Position numbers and translations under genes: made by a program. Source: Strigomonas culicis (Eukaryota > Euglenozoa > Kinetoplastea > Trypanosomatida > Trypanosomatidae). Taken from it: 31,704 nt of DNA. Location of the stretch: NCBI GenBank assembly GCA_000482145.1, contig AUXH01000175.1:1-31704 (forward strand), written 5' to 3'. The notes under the pieces were generated by a model that was given only the letters and a program-made list of their open reading frames with translations, did no database searches and was not told the DNA's origin. Positions 1 to 8,623 of the stretch are shown here, in pieces. How positions within the stretch are numbered: position 1 is the first letter of the stretch; each line of letters begins with the position of its first letter.

Positions 1-561
1 CTTTTCATGCTCCTTTTCTTTCCCCAGTATTTTCCATATTCGTTAAAAAAGAATGTAAGCATATATATATATGTATACATATTTTCAGTATGAATGAGTT
101 CCTTGTATATTTTGTCTAATGTCACATGAGTGATGACCTACTCAAGTTAAAACAAAACTTGTATTCTCTTTTTCTGTATTTGAAGTACGTATAAGTATAA
201 TTATTTCTTCTTTTTTTTTCCTTTGCTCTTCTGTGCAAGTATCAACAATTGCAAATTCTCTTTTTACATTTACTCTTATTATAGTTTTATATATGTGGTA
301 TGTGAGATTAACAGGGTTACTTGTGAATAGATCTTTCTCTCCTTATCTCTCTATTTGTATTTTTTTTTTCAGTCAAACATTTTTCTTGTTAAAGTGATTG
401 CCTTTTTTTTTCCCTCTCCCTCCAAGTGCCGCACTTCAGCAATCTACAACGACTGCTACCACTCTGCAATTAGCACTCCTTGTATTAGTGAAGAAAGCCA
501 ATAAAAAGTAGCAATCTCACTGTCTACAGTCAGTAACATTTTTTTCAAACGTTTCTTTTAA
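1..561. other. AT-rich spacer upstream of the first gene
   Basis: No coding region is visible on either strand. The stretch is very AT-rich and includes a short TA run near 62-73. A pyrimidine tract at about 402-423 is followed by AG at 425-426 and again at 438-439, which are good candidates for the spliced-leader acceptor of the gene at 562. The left part is probably the 3' UTR of a gene outside the window. Confidence 0.6.
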
Positions 562-870
562 ATGAAGAGAAATGTTACTGTGAGCACGAAAATGGTAGGA
601 ATTCCAGTTTTTGACTCAGATAATGTGTTCAGTGGAAGCGATCTCCTCTACAATGTAAAGCAGAAAATTATAGATATTCATGGAGGGTCAATGGAGAATC
701 TAACAATGTGGAAGGAAAAGGTAGAACCTCTTAACATTTTACGGAATATGCAGCTAACACTGAGAGAAGCGTTTGGTATCAACGATAGTACTGCAACAGA
801 TGATACAAGAGTTATTATATACTATGACTTCAATCCTCAAAAGGGCCTGTGTCCTATATTAAACTCCTAA
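562..870 (+). CDS. Small conserved-looking protein, possible ubiquitin-like fold
   Basis: A 102-residue protein that I do not firmly recognise. The pattern of an N-terminal beta strand, a helix containing VKQKI, a leucine-rich middle, and an ending of the type FGI-D-x-TRVIIYYD resembles the N-terminal ubiquitin-like domain of tubulin-folding cofactor B. That domain ends in a comparable 'D-G-x-R-I-x-V-x-D' strand. No CAP-Gly domain follows, so if the resemblance is real this is a free-standing or truncated version. Its codon use is AT-rich, like the next gene and unlike everything to its right. A pyrimidine tract with AG lies about 120 bases upstream, which supports expression. It could equally be an unrelated lineage-specific protein. 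The coding call is moderately sure; the fold is a guess. Confidence 0.55.
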   Translation: MKRNVTVSTKMVGIPVFDSDNVFSGSDLLYNVKQKIIDIHGGSMENLTMWKEKVEPLNILRNMQLTLREAFGINDSTATDDTRVIIYYDFNPQKGLCPILNS

Positions 871-1259
871 TTTAGAGGAAGTAACAGACACACACACACA
901 CACACACATACAATATCAAAATGATACTGTTGATCGTGTGTATGCGAAAGACCCAGTTTTTGGAGCTCAACAGCATATATTTAGTGTGAACATGTTTTAT
1001 CCTAATATATAGTGACGATGTACTCCACACAGAAGTAATGTATACGATGCCGCATGTAAACTACTGTCCTTTCGACCTTTTATTTCTTCTTTCTTACTTG
1101 CTTTTCGTCAACTATGTGTTCATTGTTGTTCAGTCCCTCATTTTTTTTTTTGCATCATGTTCTCCAAATGAATGCTTCCTCCCTTTTTTCTCTCTGATTG
1201 ATTTTGTTAAACACTAAGCCATCTTTGACTTCTTTTAAGAAAAAATCGTTGAGTATAAT
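871..1259. other. Spacer with a CA microsatellite
   Basis: No gene seen. An (AC)n run occupies about 888-908, directly after the stop codon of the upstream gene. Further right there is a T-run near 1140-1151, a pyrimidine-rich stretch at about 1185-1236, and AG at 1238-1239 about 20 bases before the next ATG. The last of these is a likely trans-splice acceptor. Confidence 0.55.
888..908. repeat. (AC)n dinucleotide microsatellite
   Basis: About ten uninterrupted AC units lie in the 3' flank of the 102-aa gene. The run is visible directly. Length polymorphism is likely for such repeats. Confidence 0.9.
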
Positions 1260-1874
1260 ATGGGCGGGGATGGACAAGCATTGACAAACAGCAGGAAGCT
1301 GCTTTCTCAAGCAAAACAATTTGTTGATCGAGGAGAGCTAGAAGCAGATGACCACTCAAAGGAAAAGAACTCAGAAAAAACAAGAATTATTGAACGGTGG
1401 TCAAACTGCGCCTTGTCGCTAACGCCATTGGAGCCCCCGTTGGCATTTGACATTGGTGGTAATGTTTTCACAAAAGCACATGTAATTGATTATTTGATTG
1501 CGCGAAAAAAGGGAACTACATTATATAGCGAGGGAGGACACTTTGACATTAAGAAAATGTCGGATATTTGTGAAATAAAAAATGAAACCAGCGCCAGTGG
1601 AGAAATCCGATGTCCCATAAAAAACTATTCAACCACTTCAGGTTTGCACCACTTTCTTGGGTTTTGGGGCTGTGGTCACGTCGTGTCTGTTGGTTGCTTT
1701 CCGGCGAATGCTGTGGAAATATCAGAGGGGAAAAGCTTCGATTGTCCGGTGTGTGGTGAGGCCTCGTTTCCTGTTGCTTTGGTATTACCTGAGGAGAAGG
1801 AAAGAGCGCAGCGAAAGAAACTTGGGCCACTGCTGAAAGGGTCCAAAAAGAGAAAGCGTGAGGAGGACCACTAG
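1260..1874 (+). CDS. RTF2: Rtf2-family RING-type protein (replication termination factor 2)
   Basis: A 204-residue protein. The MGGDG start is the hallmark N-terminus of the Rtf2 family. It is followed by the family-typical W-x2-CALS (W47 region), an 'LG-x-x-F-x-K-x-x-V-I-D-Y-L' block, and a degenerate RING/U-box-like domain with IRCPI, FWGCGHVVS and FDCPVCGEASF, whose Cys/His residues would bind zinc. The C-terminus is lysine/arginine-rich (KGSKKRKREE) and fits a nuclear protein. In fission yeast Rtf2 acts at stalled replication forks, and the human homologue is a replisome-associated factor removed by the proteasome. Whether the trypanosomatid protein does the same is inference. The length is shorter than the roughly 240-300 residues common elsewhere. 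Codon use is AT-rich compared with genes to the right. Confidence 0.85.
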   Translation: MGGDGQALTNSRKLLSQAKQFVDRGELEADDHSKEKNSEKTRIIERWSNCALSLTPLEPPLAFDIGGNVFTKAHVIDYLIARKKGTTLYSEGGHFDIKKMSDICEIKNETSASGEIRCPIKNYSTTSGLHHFLGFWGCGHVVSVGCFPANAVEISEGKSFDCPVCGEASFPVALVLPEEKERAQRKKLGPLLKGSKKRKREEDH

Positions 1875-2074
1875 GCTGCTTCTGTTCAATGTCTAACTTA
1901 TGGTACATTTGAGTCCTTTAACCTTTATTAGAAACTGTACTTGGTAAATACAGAGTAATTCGAGTCGGCAATGGCCTTTTTTTTATTATAACACTTTTCT
2001 CTCACCTCGTCTTCTCCTTTTCTCTTTGTGGTCACATTTTTTGTTGTTGTTGTTGTCGTTGCTCTTTATTATTT

Positions 2075-2076
2075 AG
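2075..2076 (+). promoter_or_regulatory. Candidate spliced-leader acceptor for the LRR gene
   Basis: A pyrimidine-rich stretch from about 1997 to 2070, with T-runs, CT-rich blocks and TTG repeats, ends in TTTAG at 2072-2076, about 90 bases before the ATG at 2167. This matches the usual trypanosomatid acceptor layout. The exact site is inferred. Confidence 0.45.
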
Positions 2077-2166
2077 AGTAATATACTTCTTGTTTTCATT
2101 AGATACACGATAATTGCTATACTTCGCTAACTGTGACAGTCCTACAAAACAAAATAGTGCCCCCAA

Positions 2167-5100
2167 ATGAAGCGAAACTGGTGCCCCTCGCTAGACAACA
2201 AGCTGAATACCCGCTTTGATGCCTCGCATCTAGGAGTAATCAGCGATGTAGACAACCCACGGCAAGATACACCGGCGGACTATGGCGCCATTGCAGCTCA
2301 CAGCGACAAGAGTGCGAGTCGCGTGGCCGCCACTGTGGACGCTTTTGCCACTAGCTCTTCAGCATCCAAGTTTAGTACCTCCGTGATAGCCTCCAAGTAT
2401 AACAAGTCTCTCTGGCCCATTTCCTTTCACACCATCCCTCTGGAGTACCTGGATGATGCGACTTTGAAGGAAGTGGACGTATTGGCGTTGGGGGACACTT
2501 TTCTGGGGAGTGTGGTTGAAAACGGAGAGTCCATCCAACGGTTGGCTATCCCAGCCGAGCATGTAGCACGTTTTTTGTACTCCGTCGTGCGCCATGAGGC
2601 GTCTAAAAACGAGCATGCACTGTCAGACAATCTAGAGTCGCTACTGGTTCTTCCGTCAGTCTCCACCAGCGTCTCTTCGGACGCTGTGTTTGATAGTTTC
2701 TTGGGGAATACAAACTTGGCGCGGCGGCTGGAGACACTTGTCTTGTCTGGCATTCTGTGCGACGAGGAAGAGCCGATAACCAAGTTTTTATCCATGTACA
2801 AACGGCTGCGTGAGCTCTCGCTCATTCGATGCTCCTTGGGGGCGACGGCTGCGCCTGTCTTGGAGTTGATGAAAAATGGCGAACTGGAGCACGTCAACTT
2901 GGAGGGCAACGATTTGGGTCTCTCCGAGAACGAAGAAGGTGTCCGAGAAGTTCTGTGTGAGTTTCTGCAGCGCAATAAGTTCCTTCTTTCGCTGAACGTT
3001 GCCCACAACAATTTCTCTGCCGACGCAGTCGAGGCGTTCATGACCGCGCTGGCGACGTCGGATACCACGCTGAGTCCGGAGGATCTGCCCGCTGAACCGG
3101 AGGAAGAGCCCCGCCCTATTGAGGATTATCTCGTCAGCTTTGCCGACGAAGAGGGCGAGGAGGAAGAAGAGGAGGCGGCGGAAGAGGATGAGGAAATAGA
3201 AACCTCTGATGCCAAGGCGGATGATGATGATGAAGAGGAGGAGGAGGAGGAGGAGGAGAACGAAGAAGAGGAGGAAGAGGCGGAAGAGGAAGAAGCGGAA
3301 GAAGAGGAAGAGGACGAAGCTGATGAGGAAGATGAAGAGGACGAGGAAAAGGAAAAGAGGAAAAAGGCGACGCGCAAGGACAAGCCGAGACCTCTAAGCA
3401 AAGCGGAGAAGAAGCGGGAGCTGCGGAAACGCCAGAGGTTTAACGCTCGACAGGTGCGAGCGCTTGTGAAGGAGGAATCCAAGGTGCGTCGGGTTGTTGT
3501 CAACCAGTATGCGGCTGACACGCGCACCGTCGCCGGTTACATGGACGTGATCCGCCAAACTGTCCAAGACGAAAAGAAGCGAGCGGTGGCGGCATTCTGT
3601 GCCCGTCGCAGTGGCTGGTCAACGATGAAGTACCTTATTCTGCGCAGCAACCATGTGGGTGATAAGGGAGCTGCCGCGGTTGCTCTGATGCTGCGCCACG
3701 AGGTGTCCTTGGAGGAGGAGGAGGTGGCCCGCATTGACGCTAGTCTGCGCGAGAAGACTGGTGTCTTACTGGAGGCGCTGCAGGCACAAAGAGGGAAGAG
3801 TATGTCGGAGGAGCGGAAGGAACGAAAGCGCTTGGAGCAAATGCTGGCCGACGTGGTGGCGGCTGCATACAAAGCCAGTGCCATTGAAGCCAAGGAGCTC
3901 GACGAAGACGACGACGAATACTCTCGCGATGCACCCCAAGTTTTGATGACCAACATGGATGAGGAGGAAGCCAAAGCTGCCGAGGCGGACGAAGAGGAGC
4001 TCGAGATCGAGGAGCCTCCCGAGTTTGAGCTCGACACAAGTGAGTGGACGCTCAACATTCACCCCCTCAAAAGCGGCATGAACTCTTTGCTTTACCTGGA
4101 CCTCGGGAGCTGCGACATCGGCGGCAAGGGCATCAAGTCCCTCGCCACTTCGTTGCGGGACAACAAGGTGCTGGAGTCCATTATCCTTCGTAACAACCGC
4201 TTTGGCGTCAGCTTTCAGAAAGTTACGGTGGAGGACGATGACAACACAGCGGAGCGACGGGTGGAGGTTCCGAATTTCGTTTCACCGGGCTTCATCGCTT
4301 TCACCGAGATGCTCGCGGTGAACTCGACGCTCCTTCATCTGGACCTTGGATACTGCAGCCTGCAGCCCGCCAGCATCCACCTGCTAGCCGCTGCGCTGTG
4401 CCAAAACAAGACACTGGTGACCCTGTGCTTGGAGGGCAATCGCATTGGGCAGACCGTGCCGGTCGAGACGGAAGGCGACGACGCGGACCCGTCGTGCCTG
4501 CTCGACTTGCTCGCTGGGGTCAGTGCCAGCGCCATCCAGCATCTCAACCTGAGCCACAACGAGCTGGAGCGCATTCTGTGGCAGGAGGAGATCGACGCCC
4601 TGGCCTCTGTGGCAAGAGGGGTGTCCTCGCTCTATCTCAACGGCGTCGGGCTGACCGGCGATCATGTCGACAAGTGGGTGGAGGCGCTCGGCGGCGAGGC
4701 CAGCTCGATCCACGTGCTCCACATGGCACGCAACGCGTTTCAGACGGAAGTGGACGGCGACGCGCTGGGCCGTTTGTTCTCCATCTGCCCCGCGTTGGAG
4801 GAGCTGTGCCTGGATGACCACGGCAAGCTGAGTTCCAAGGCTGTGTGCCGCGCCCTCGCGCACGTACCGCCGTCTCTCACCTCCATTAGCCTCAACCGCG
4901 TCGGCATCTCCGGCGTGCTGGACACAGTTTCGCTGGAGACACTGGAGTATCTATCTTTGAGCGACATCGCCATCCATTCCTCCGATCAGCTAGCAGCCTG
5001 GGTGAAGTACATTGGTGAGCAGTGCAACGACCTCAAGTACCTATCGCTCTGGTCCCGGCATCTTCAGATGCAGGCGATGCTGGATACATGTTGCACCCTT

Positions 5101-5277
5101 GCGACAACCCTTGAAACGCTTCAGTACGCCGATTTTGGCGTCATGCTGCGGTTCGATCAGCAGCAGGACACCCTGAATGCGCTGGGCAAGATGGAACGAC
5201 AATTCCTATCGCGCCGCATCGAAGGTTCCAAGCGCGGTGTTGACGAGGCGGAGAAAAGGGCTACGCCGTCTCCGTAA
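2167..5277 (+). CDS. Leucine-rich-repeat protein with a long acidic insert
   Basis: A 1036-residue protein with ribonuclease-inhibitor-type LRRs. Repeats of the form L-x-x-L-x-L-x-x-N-x-L/I/F-x-x-x-G are visible at about residues 210-300, again around 485-510 (YLILRSNHVGDKGAAAVA), and densely from about 640 to 950 (LLYLDLGSCDIG, LLHLDLGYCSLQ, IQHLNLSHNELE). Between the first two sets sits an almost pure Glu/Asp tract at about 321-397. It is followed by a basic segment (KEKRKKATRKDK) and helical, charged sequence to about residue 620. LRR-RI proteins act as protein-binding scaffolds, and in trypanosomatids many are cytoskeletal or flagellar. The partner here is unknown. No signal peptide or membrane segment is seen. 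The start follows a good pyrimidine tract. GC content rises along the gene. Coding call is sure; role is not. Confidence 0.9.
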   Translation: MKRNWCPSLDNKLNTRFDASHLGVISDVDNPRQDTPADYGAIAAHSDKSASRVAATVDAFATSSSASKFSTSVIASKYNKSLWPISFHTIPLEYLDDATLKEVDVLALGDTFLGSVVENGESIQRLAIPAEHVARFLYSVVRHEASKNEHALSDNLESLLVLPSVSTSVSSDAVFDSFLGNTNLARRLETLVLSGILCDEEEPITKFLSMYKRLRELSLIRCSLGATAAPVLELMKNGELEHVNLEGNDLGLSENEEGVREVLCEFLQRNKFLLSLNVAHNNFSADAVEAFMTALATSDTTLSPEDLPAEPEEEPRPIEDYLVSFADEEGEEEEEEAAEEDEEIETSDAKADDDDEEEEEEEEENEEEEEEAEEEEAEEEEEDEADEEDEEDEEKEKRKKATRKDKPRPLSKAEKKRELRKRQRFNARQVRALVKEESKVRRVVVNQYAADTRTVAGYMDVIRQTVQDEKKRAVAAFCARRSGWSTMKYLILRSNHVGDKGAAAVALMLRHEVSLEEEEVARIDASLREKTGVLLEALQAQRGKSMSEERKERKRLEQMLADVVAAAYKASAIEAKELDEDDDEYSRDAPQVLMTNMDEEEAKAAEADEEELEIEEPPEFELDTSEWTLNIHPLKSGMNSLLYLDLGSCDIGGKGIKSLATSLRDNKVLESIILRNNRFGVSFQKVTVEDDDNTAERRVEVPNFVSPGFIAFTEMLAVNSTLLHLDLGYCSLQPASIHLLAAALCQNKTLVTLCLEGNRIGQTVPVETEGDDADPSCLLDLLAGVSASAIQHLNLSHNELERILWQEEIDALASVARGVSSLYLNGVGLTGDHVDKWVEALGGEASSIHVLHMARNAFQTEVDGDALGRLFSICPALEELCLDDHGKLSSKAVCRALAHVPPSLTSISLNRVGISGVLDTVSLETLEYLSLSDIAIHSSDQLAAWVKYIGEQCNDLKYLSLWSRHLQMQAMLDTCCTLATTLETLQYADFGVMLRFDQQQDTLNALGKMERQFLSRRIEGSKRGVDEAEKRATPSP
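3127..3357 (+). repeat. GAG/GAA/GAT-rich acidic codon tract
   Basis: This low-complexity purine-rich tract inside the LRR gene encodes about 77 mostly Glu/Asp residues. GAG and GAA alternate irregularly, so the tract is not a perfect trinucleotide repeat. Slippage here would probably change length in multiples of three. Confidence 0.9.
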
Positions 5278-5831
5278 AGGATGACATCGGTGCGGGTTCC
5301 TTCTCTTCTTCCTTGTAGCCTTCCCTCGCCGTTTGAGCTGTATAAACACGCTTTTAGCTTTATTTCCTGTTATGTATGTAATATATATATATATATATGT
5401 TTATGCGCTGCGGAAAGACAAACCAAACCAAACAGATCTATTGTACAACTATGATGTAAGTAGTCCTTCATGTTCACAAAAAAGACACTGAAAGAAACAT
5501 GTACACCCAAAACTTGCATTCCCTGTGACATCAAACTCTTTTGAACGTGGGAATTTTCTGTAGAAAGGAGGAATGTGAAACCAATAATCGAGCACTAACA
5601 TCAAGTCCTCATCTGTAAAAAAGAAGATAAAGTGTCTACCCAATGATGCTCTTCTCTACTATTCCTCTCACTTCATCGTGCTTATCCCATTAAGAAAACA
5701 AAAAAACAAAAAGAAACCATTTTTTTTTTCAACAATAATAACACCAAAAGGTACTTTTACTTTTCACTTTATATATACTCTAGCGCTAATTAAATACATA
5801 TCGTTTTTTCTTATTATCAAAAGTTCCGATC
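5278..5831. other. Spacer between LRR and first aldo-keto reductase gene
   Basis: No convincing gene. It contains a short pyrimidine block just after the stop codon, an (AT)n run at about 5380-5398, an A-rich block near 5694-5718, and a T-run near 5720-5730. The approach to the next ATG (TTTTTTCTTATTATC) is pyrimidine-rich but short, so the acceptor for the next gene is not obvious. A small open frame on the minus strand at 5449-5643 is not supported. Confidence 0.5.
5380..5398. repeat. (AT)n microsatellite
   Basis: About nine AT units in the 3' flank of the LRR gene, seen directly. Confidence 0.85.
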
Positions 5832-6653
5832 ATGCCTGCTCCGCTGATTGAACTAAGCAATGGTGTCAAGATACCGCAGGTCGGTATCGGCATGTGGCAG
5901 ACGGCAGATGGGGATGCGGCGAGTCAGGTCGTGCAGTGGGCCGTTTCCGCTGGATACCGCCATATCGACACCGCAAAGCTCTACAACAATGAGGAGGGCA
6001 TCGGCGCCGGCGTGAAGGTGTGCGGCGTGCCGCGCGAGGAGATCTTCATCACGACGAAGCTTGCCAATGAAGACCACGGTTACGAGAACACTCTGAAGGC
6101 CTTTGAGGAGAGCCGCAAGCGCCTGGGCGTGGACTACGTGGACCTGTACCTAATCCACTGGCCCGGCCAGCAGAAGACGTTCATCGACACGTGGCGCGCG
6201 TTCGAGAAGTTGTACGAGGAGAAGAAGGTGCGCGCGATTGGCGTGTCTAACTTTGAAGAGAACCATCTGGAGGAGCTGCTGGCTGTGTGCAAGGTGGCGC
6301 CCATGGTGAACCAGGTGGAGATGCATCCCGATTTTCAGCGGCCGGAGCTGCGCGCCTACTGCGCGAAAAAGGGCATCGTTGTCACGGGCTGGCGTCCCCT
6401 CGGCAAGGGGTCGATGTTGGAGATGCCGATCATTGTCAAGCTGGCGGAGAAGCACAAGTGCGCACCGGCGCAGGTTATTATTCGGTGGTTTGTGCAGCTG
6501 GGCGTCGTGGTGATTCCCAAATCCGCCAATGAGGAGCGTATCAAAGCGAATTTTGACGTGTTCGGCTTTCAGCTCGACGAAGAGGATATGCAGGCGATGA
6601 AGTCGCTGGATGAAAACAAGCGGATGGGCTTTGACCCTAACACCTACTTTTAA
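5832..6653 (+). CDS. Aldo-keto reductase, prostaglandin F synthase type (copy 1)
   Basis: A 273-residue (beta/alpha)8 NADPH-dependent oxidoreductase. The catalytic tetrad is complete: Asp46 and Tyr51 (HIDTAKLY), Lys76 (TTKL) and His109 (LIHWPG). The cofactor-binding end [17 protein letters not shown] is present near residues 228-244. Length is normal for bacterial-type AKR5-like enzymes and for trypanosomatid prostaglandin F2-alpha synthases, which reduce prostaglandin H2 and various aldehydes in the cytosol. It lies directly upstream of a close paralogue. Two substitutions set it apart: Trp78 of copy 2 is Ala here, and the TSWSPLGQG motif of copy 2 is TGWRPLGKG here. The second places Arg188 where a cofactor-contacting Ser is usual. 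Substrate or cofactor preference may therefore differ, which is inference. Family assignment is very sure. Confidence 0.93.
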   Translation: MPAPLIELSNGVKIPQVGIGMWQTADGDAASQVVQWAVSAGYRHIDTAKLYNNEEGIGAGVKVCGVPREEIFITTKLANEDHGYENTLKAFEESRKRLGVDYVDLYLIHWPGQQKTFIDTWRAFEKLYEEKKVRAIGVSNFEENHLEELLAVCKVAPMVNQVEMHPDFQRPELRAYCAKKGIVVTGWRPLGKGSMLEMPIIVKLAEKHKCAPAQVIIRWFVQLGVVVIPKSANEERIKANFDVFGFQLDEEDMQAMKSLDENKRMGFDPNTYF

Positions 6654-7229
6654 CATTTCCTCGTGTTGGTTCTCCTTTTTGCTTCACCCCTTCTTTTCCT
6701 CTTTTAAACTGTGGTCGTTTTCTCTCTTTTAGTGTATGGTCCCGTTGATTGTACCAAATTACTCTCTTTTCTCTTAATACACCACACTGCATATCGTTGG
6801 GTTTGCGTCTACATGACTGCGAAATATAAATAAACGAACAGCAACAACAAAGAATAATAATGGTAACAATACAAGTAGGACAGCAATTCAGACGATCTAC
6901 GTACCTTCTCTACGCTTTTAGCCTTTTTGCTCTCAAGCGATCTCGGACAAACGCTGGACTGTTAACTTCCCTCTTTTTTCTTTAGCTTCCGTTATCACGA
7001 ACTGTTGCTTTTTTATGTCTGTGCTTTCCTCCTCCCTCTTTCAAAGTGAATACGTAAGACTATACAACCCTCTTCTCTCCCTCGCTTTCTTTCTGTTCCT
7101 CCATTTGCACGCAATAGTTTTTTCAAAAGCATATACGTCCACTCTTTTATTTGAAAGTCCTTTCTATACATTTACATTTGTATATATACATATATATCTT
7201 TCTTTACTACTTTTGCCTTTTCTACATAA
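6654..7229. other. Spacer between the two aldo-keto reductase genes
   Basis: No gene supported. An A-rich stretch lies at about 6822-6880, and the right half is pyrimidine-rich. CT-rich blocks at about 7020-7100 precede an AG at 7156-7157, and a final pyrimidine stretch (about 7198-7225) runs nearly to the ATG. This is consistent with separate trans-splicing of the second copy. The spacer shows no obvious similarity to the one before copy 1, so only the coding part looks duplicated. Confidence 0.5.
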
Positions 7230-8057
7230 ATGTCCAGCCCTTCGATTGTGCTGAGCAACGGTGTCAACATGCCTCAGGTCGGTATCGGCATGTGGCAGAC
7301 ACCCGATGGTGAGACGGCCACCAAAGCGGTGCAGTGGGCCGTCGACGCAGGCTACCGCCATATCGACACGGCCATGGTTTACCGGAACGAGGAGGGCGTG
7401 GGCGCCGGCGTGAAGGCGTGCGGCGTACCGCGCGAGGAGCTCTTCATCACGACCAAGCTGTGGAATGATGACCACGGCTACGAGACCACCTTGAAGGCCT
7501 TCGAAGACAGCCGCAAGCGCCTGGGCGTGGACTACGTGGACCTGTACCTGATCCACTGGCCTGGCCAGCAGAAGACGTTCATCGACACGTGGCGCGCGTT
7601 CGAGAAGCTCTACGAGGAGAAGAAGGTGCGCGCGATTGGCGTGTCCAACTTCGAGGAAGAGCACCTGGAGGAGCTGCTGGCTGTGTGCAAGGTGGCGCCC
7701 ATGGTGAACCAGATTGAGGTGCACCCCGACTTCCAACAGTCGAAGCTGTGCGACTACTGCAAGAAGAAGAACATCGCCGTGACGTCGTGGAGTCCGTTGG
7801 GCCAGGGCCAGTTGCTGTCAAACCCTACCCTTACGAAGATTGCGGAGAAGCACAAGCGCACGGTCGCGCAGGTCATCATCCGCTGGCATGTGCAGCTGGG
7901 CCTCATTGTCATCCCCAAGTCCGTTAACCACGAACGCATCAAGGCTAACTTTGATGTGTTCAGCTTCGAGTTGGACGAGAGCGACTTGCAGACGATCAAC
8001 GCGATGGAGGCCGGCAATCGTGTTGGCCCGGACCCCAAGAAGTTCTTCCATATCTGA
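7230..8057 (+). CDS. Aldo-keto reductase, prostaglandin F synthase type (copy 2)
   Basis: A 275-residue paralogue of the preceding gene with the full tetrad Asp46, Tyr51, Lys76 and His109 at the same positions. It keeps the more typical features: Trp78 ([11 protein letters not shown]), TSWSPLGQG around residue 187, and [17 protein letters not shown] for the NADPH adenosine phosphate. It is therefore the better candidate for the ancestral prostaglandin F synthase-like activity, a cytosolic NADPH-dependent carbonyl reduction. Both proteins are nearly identical from about residue 93 to 160 and much less so on either side. At DNA level, 6111-6306 and 7509-7704 differ at only about 11 positions by eye. 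It ends in TGA. Confidence 0.94.
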   Translation: MSSPSIVLSNGVNMPQVGIGMWQTPDGETATKAVQWAVDAGYRHIDTAMVYRNEEGVGAGVKACGVPREELFITTKLWNDDHGYETTLKAFEDSRKRLGVDYVDLYLIHWPGQQKTFIDTWRAFEKLYEEKKVRAIGVSNFEEEHLEELLAVCKVAPMVNQIEVHPDFQQSKLCDYCKKKNIAVTSWSPLGQGQLLSNPTLTKIAEKHKRTVAQVIIRWHVQLGLIVIPKSVNHERIKANFDVFSFELDESDLQTINAMEAGNRVGPDPKKFFHI

Positions 8058-8623
8058 GCTCATGGTGCGTATCAATTGCTCTTTTTTTTCTCCTTTTCTT
8101 TTCGTTTCTGTTCTGTTTTCGTTTTTTTTTTGATTGGAAAGAAGGCAATACGTTCTGTTCTCTTTGTCGCTCCTCTTATATACATTTTTTTTTGTGCCTT
8201 TAAACGGATTATTAACTCACCCGCACGAAGGGCTTGTTTATTAGCGTACATTTATTTCAAGAGGTCCTAAGAGATCAGCATCTTGTGTATTGCAAGAGGT
8301 ATTGTCTTCTCTTCTGTATTCGCTTCCTTTATATAAACATTTTTGATCAAACGACATAAAGTTCGTTTTTGATTTTGTTTTTTTTTGTTCATTTTTGTGA
8401 ATGTGATCGATTATGAATACAAGTCAAAAGTAGACGTCAATCTTTGCCTCATCTTGTATGCCTGTTCAGCCCTGTTTTCACTATTTCTGTTTCCCTTTTT
8501 GTGCAAACGTGCTCACCGAGCTGTCGACTTGTTTGCGTTACTGTACTCTTCCTCTTTCTCTCCTCCTGCCTTTCCCCTCTTCACTTTCCCTTTTTAAACT
8601 TCATACCTTACAAGCTGCTCAAA
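8058..8623. other. Spacer with strong pyrimidine tract before RPS2
   Basis: No gene seen. The left part is T-rich 3' flank. A long pyrimidine-rich stretch covers about 8545-8596 (CT-rich with CCCCTCTTC), and AG follows at 8613-8614, giving a possible 5' UTR of only about ten bases before the RPS2 ATG. A very short 5' UTR would fit a highly expressed ribosomal protein mRNA. Confidence 0.55.

Noticed and set aside
125..140. Box C-like GTGATGA motif suggesting a C/D snoRNA
   Set aside because: No box D (CTGA) at suitable distance and no terminal stem; similar partial matches near 5450 also fail.
3126..3527. Serine-rich minus-strand frame opposite the acidic tract of the LRR gene
   Set aside because: Poly-Ser is simply the complement of GAG/GAA codons.
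5449..5643. 64-aa minus-strand frame in the spacer before the first reductase gene
   Set aside because: Looks somewhat protein-like (Phe/Cys-rich), but it is short, antisense to the gene array, and has no supporting acceptor signal.
8444..8623. In-frame N-terminal extension of RPS2
   Set aside because: It translates pyrimidine tracts upstream of the likely acceptor; the protein starting at 8624 has the expected N-terminus.
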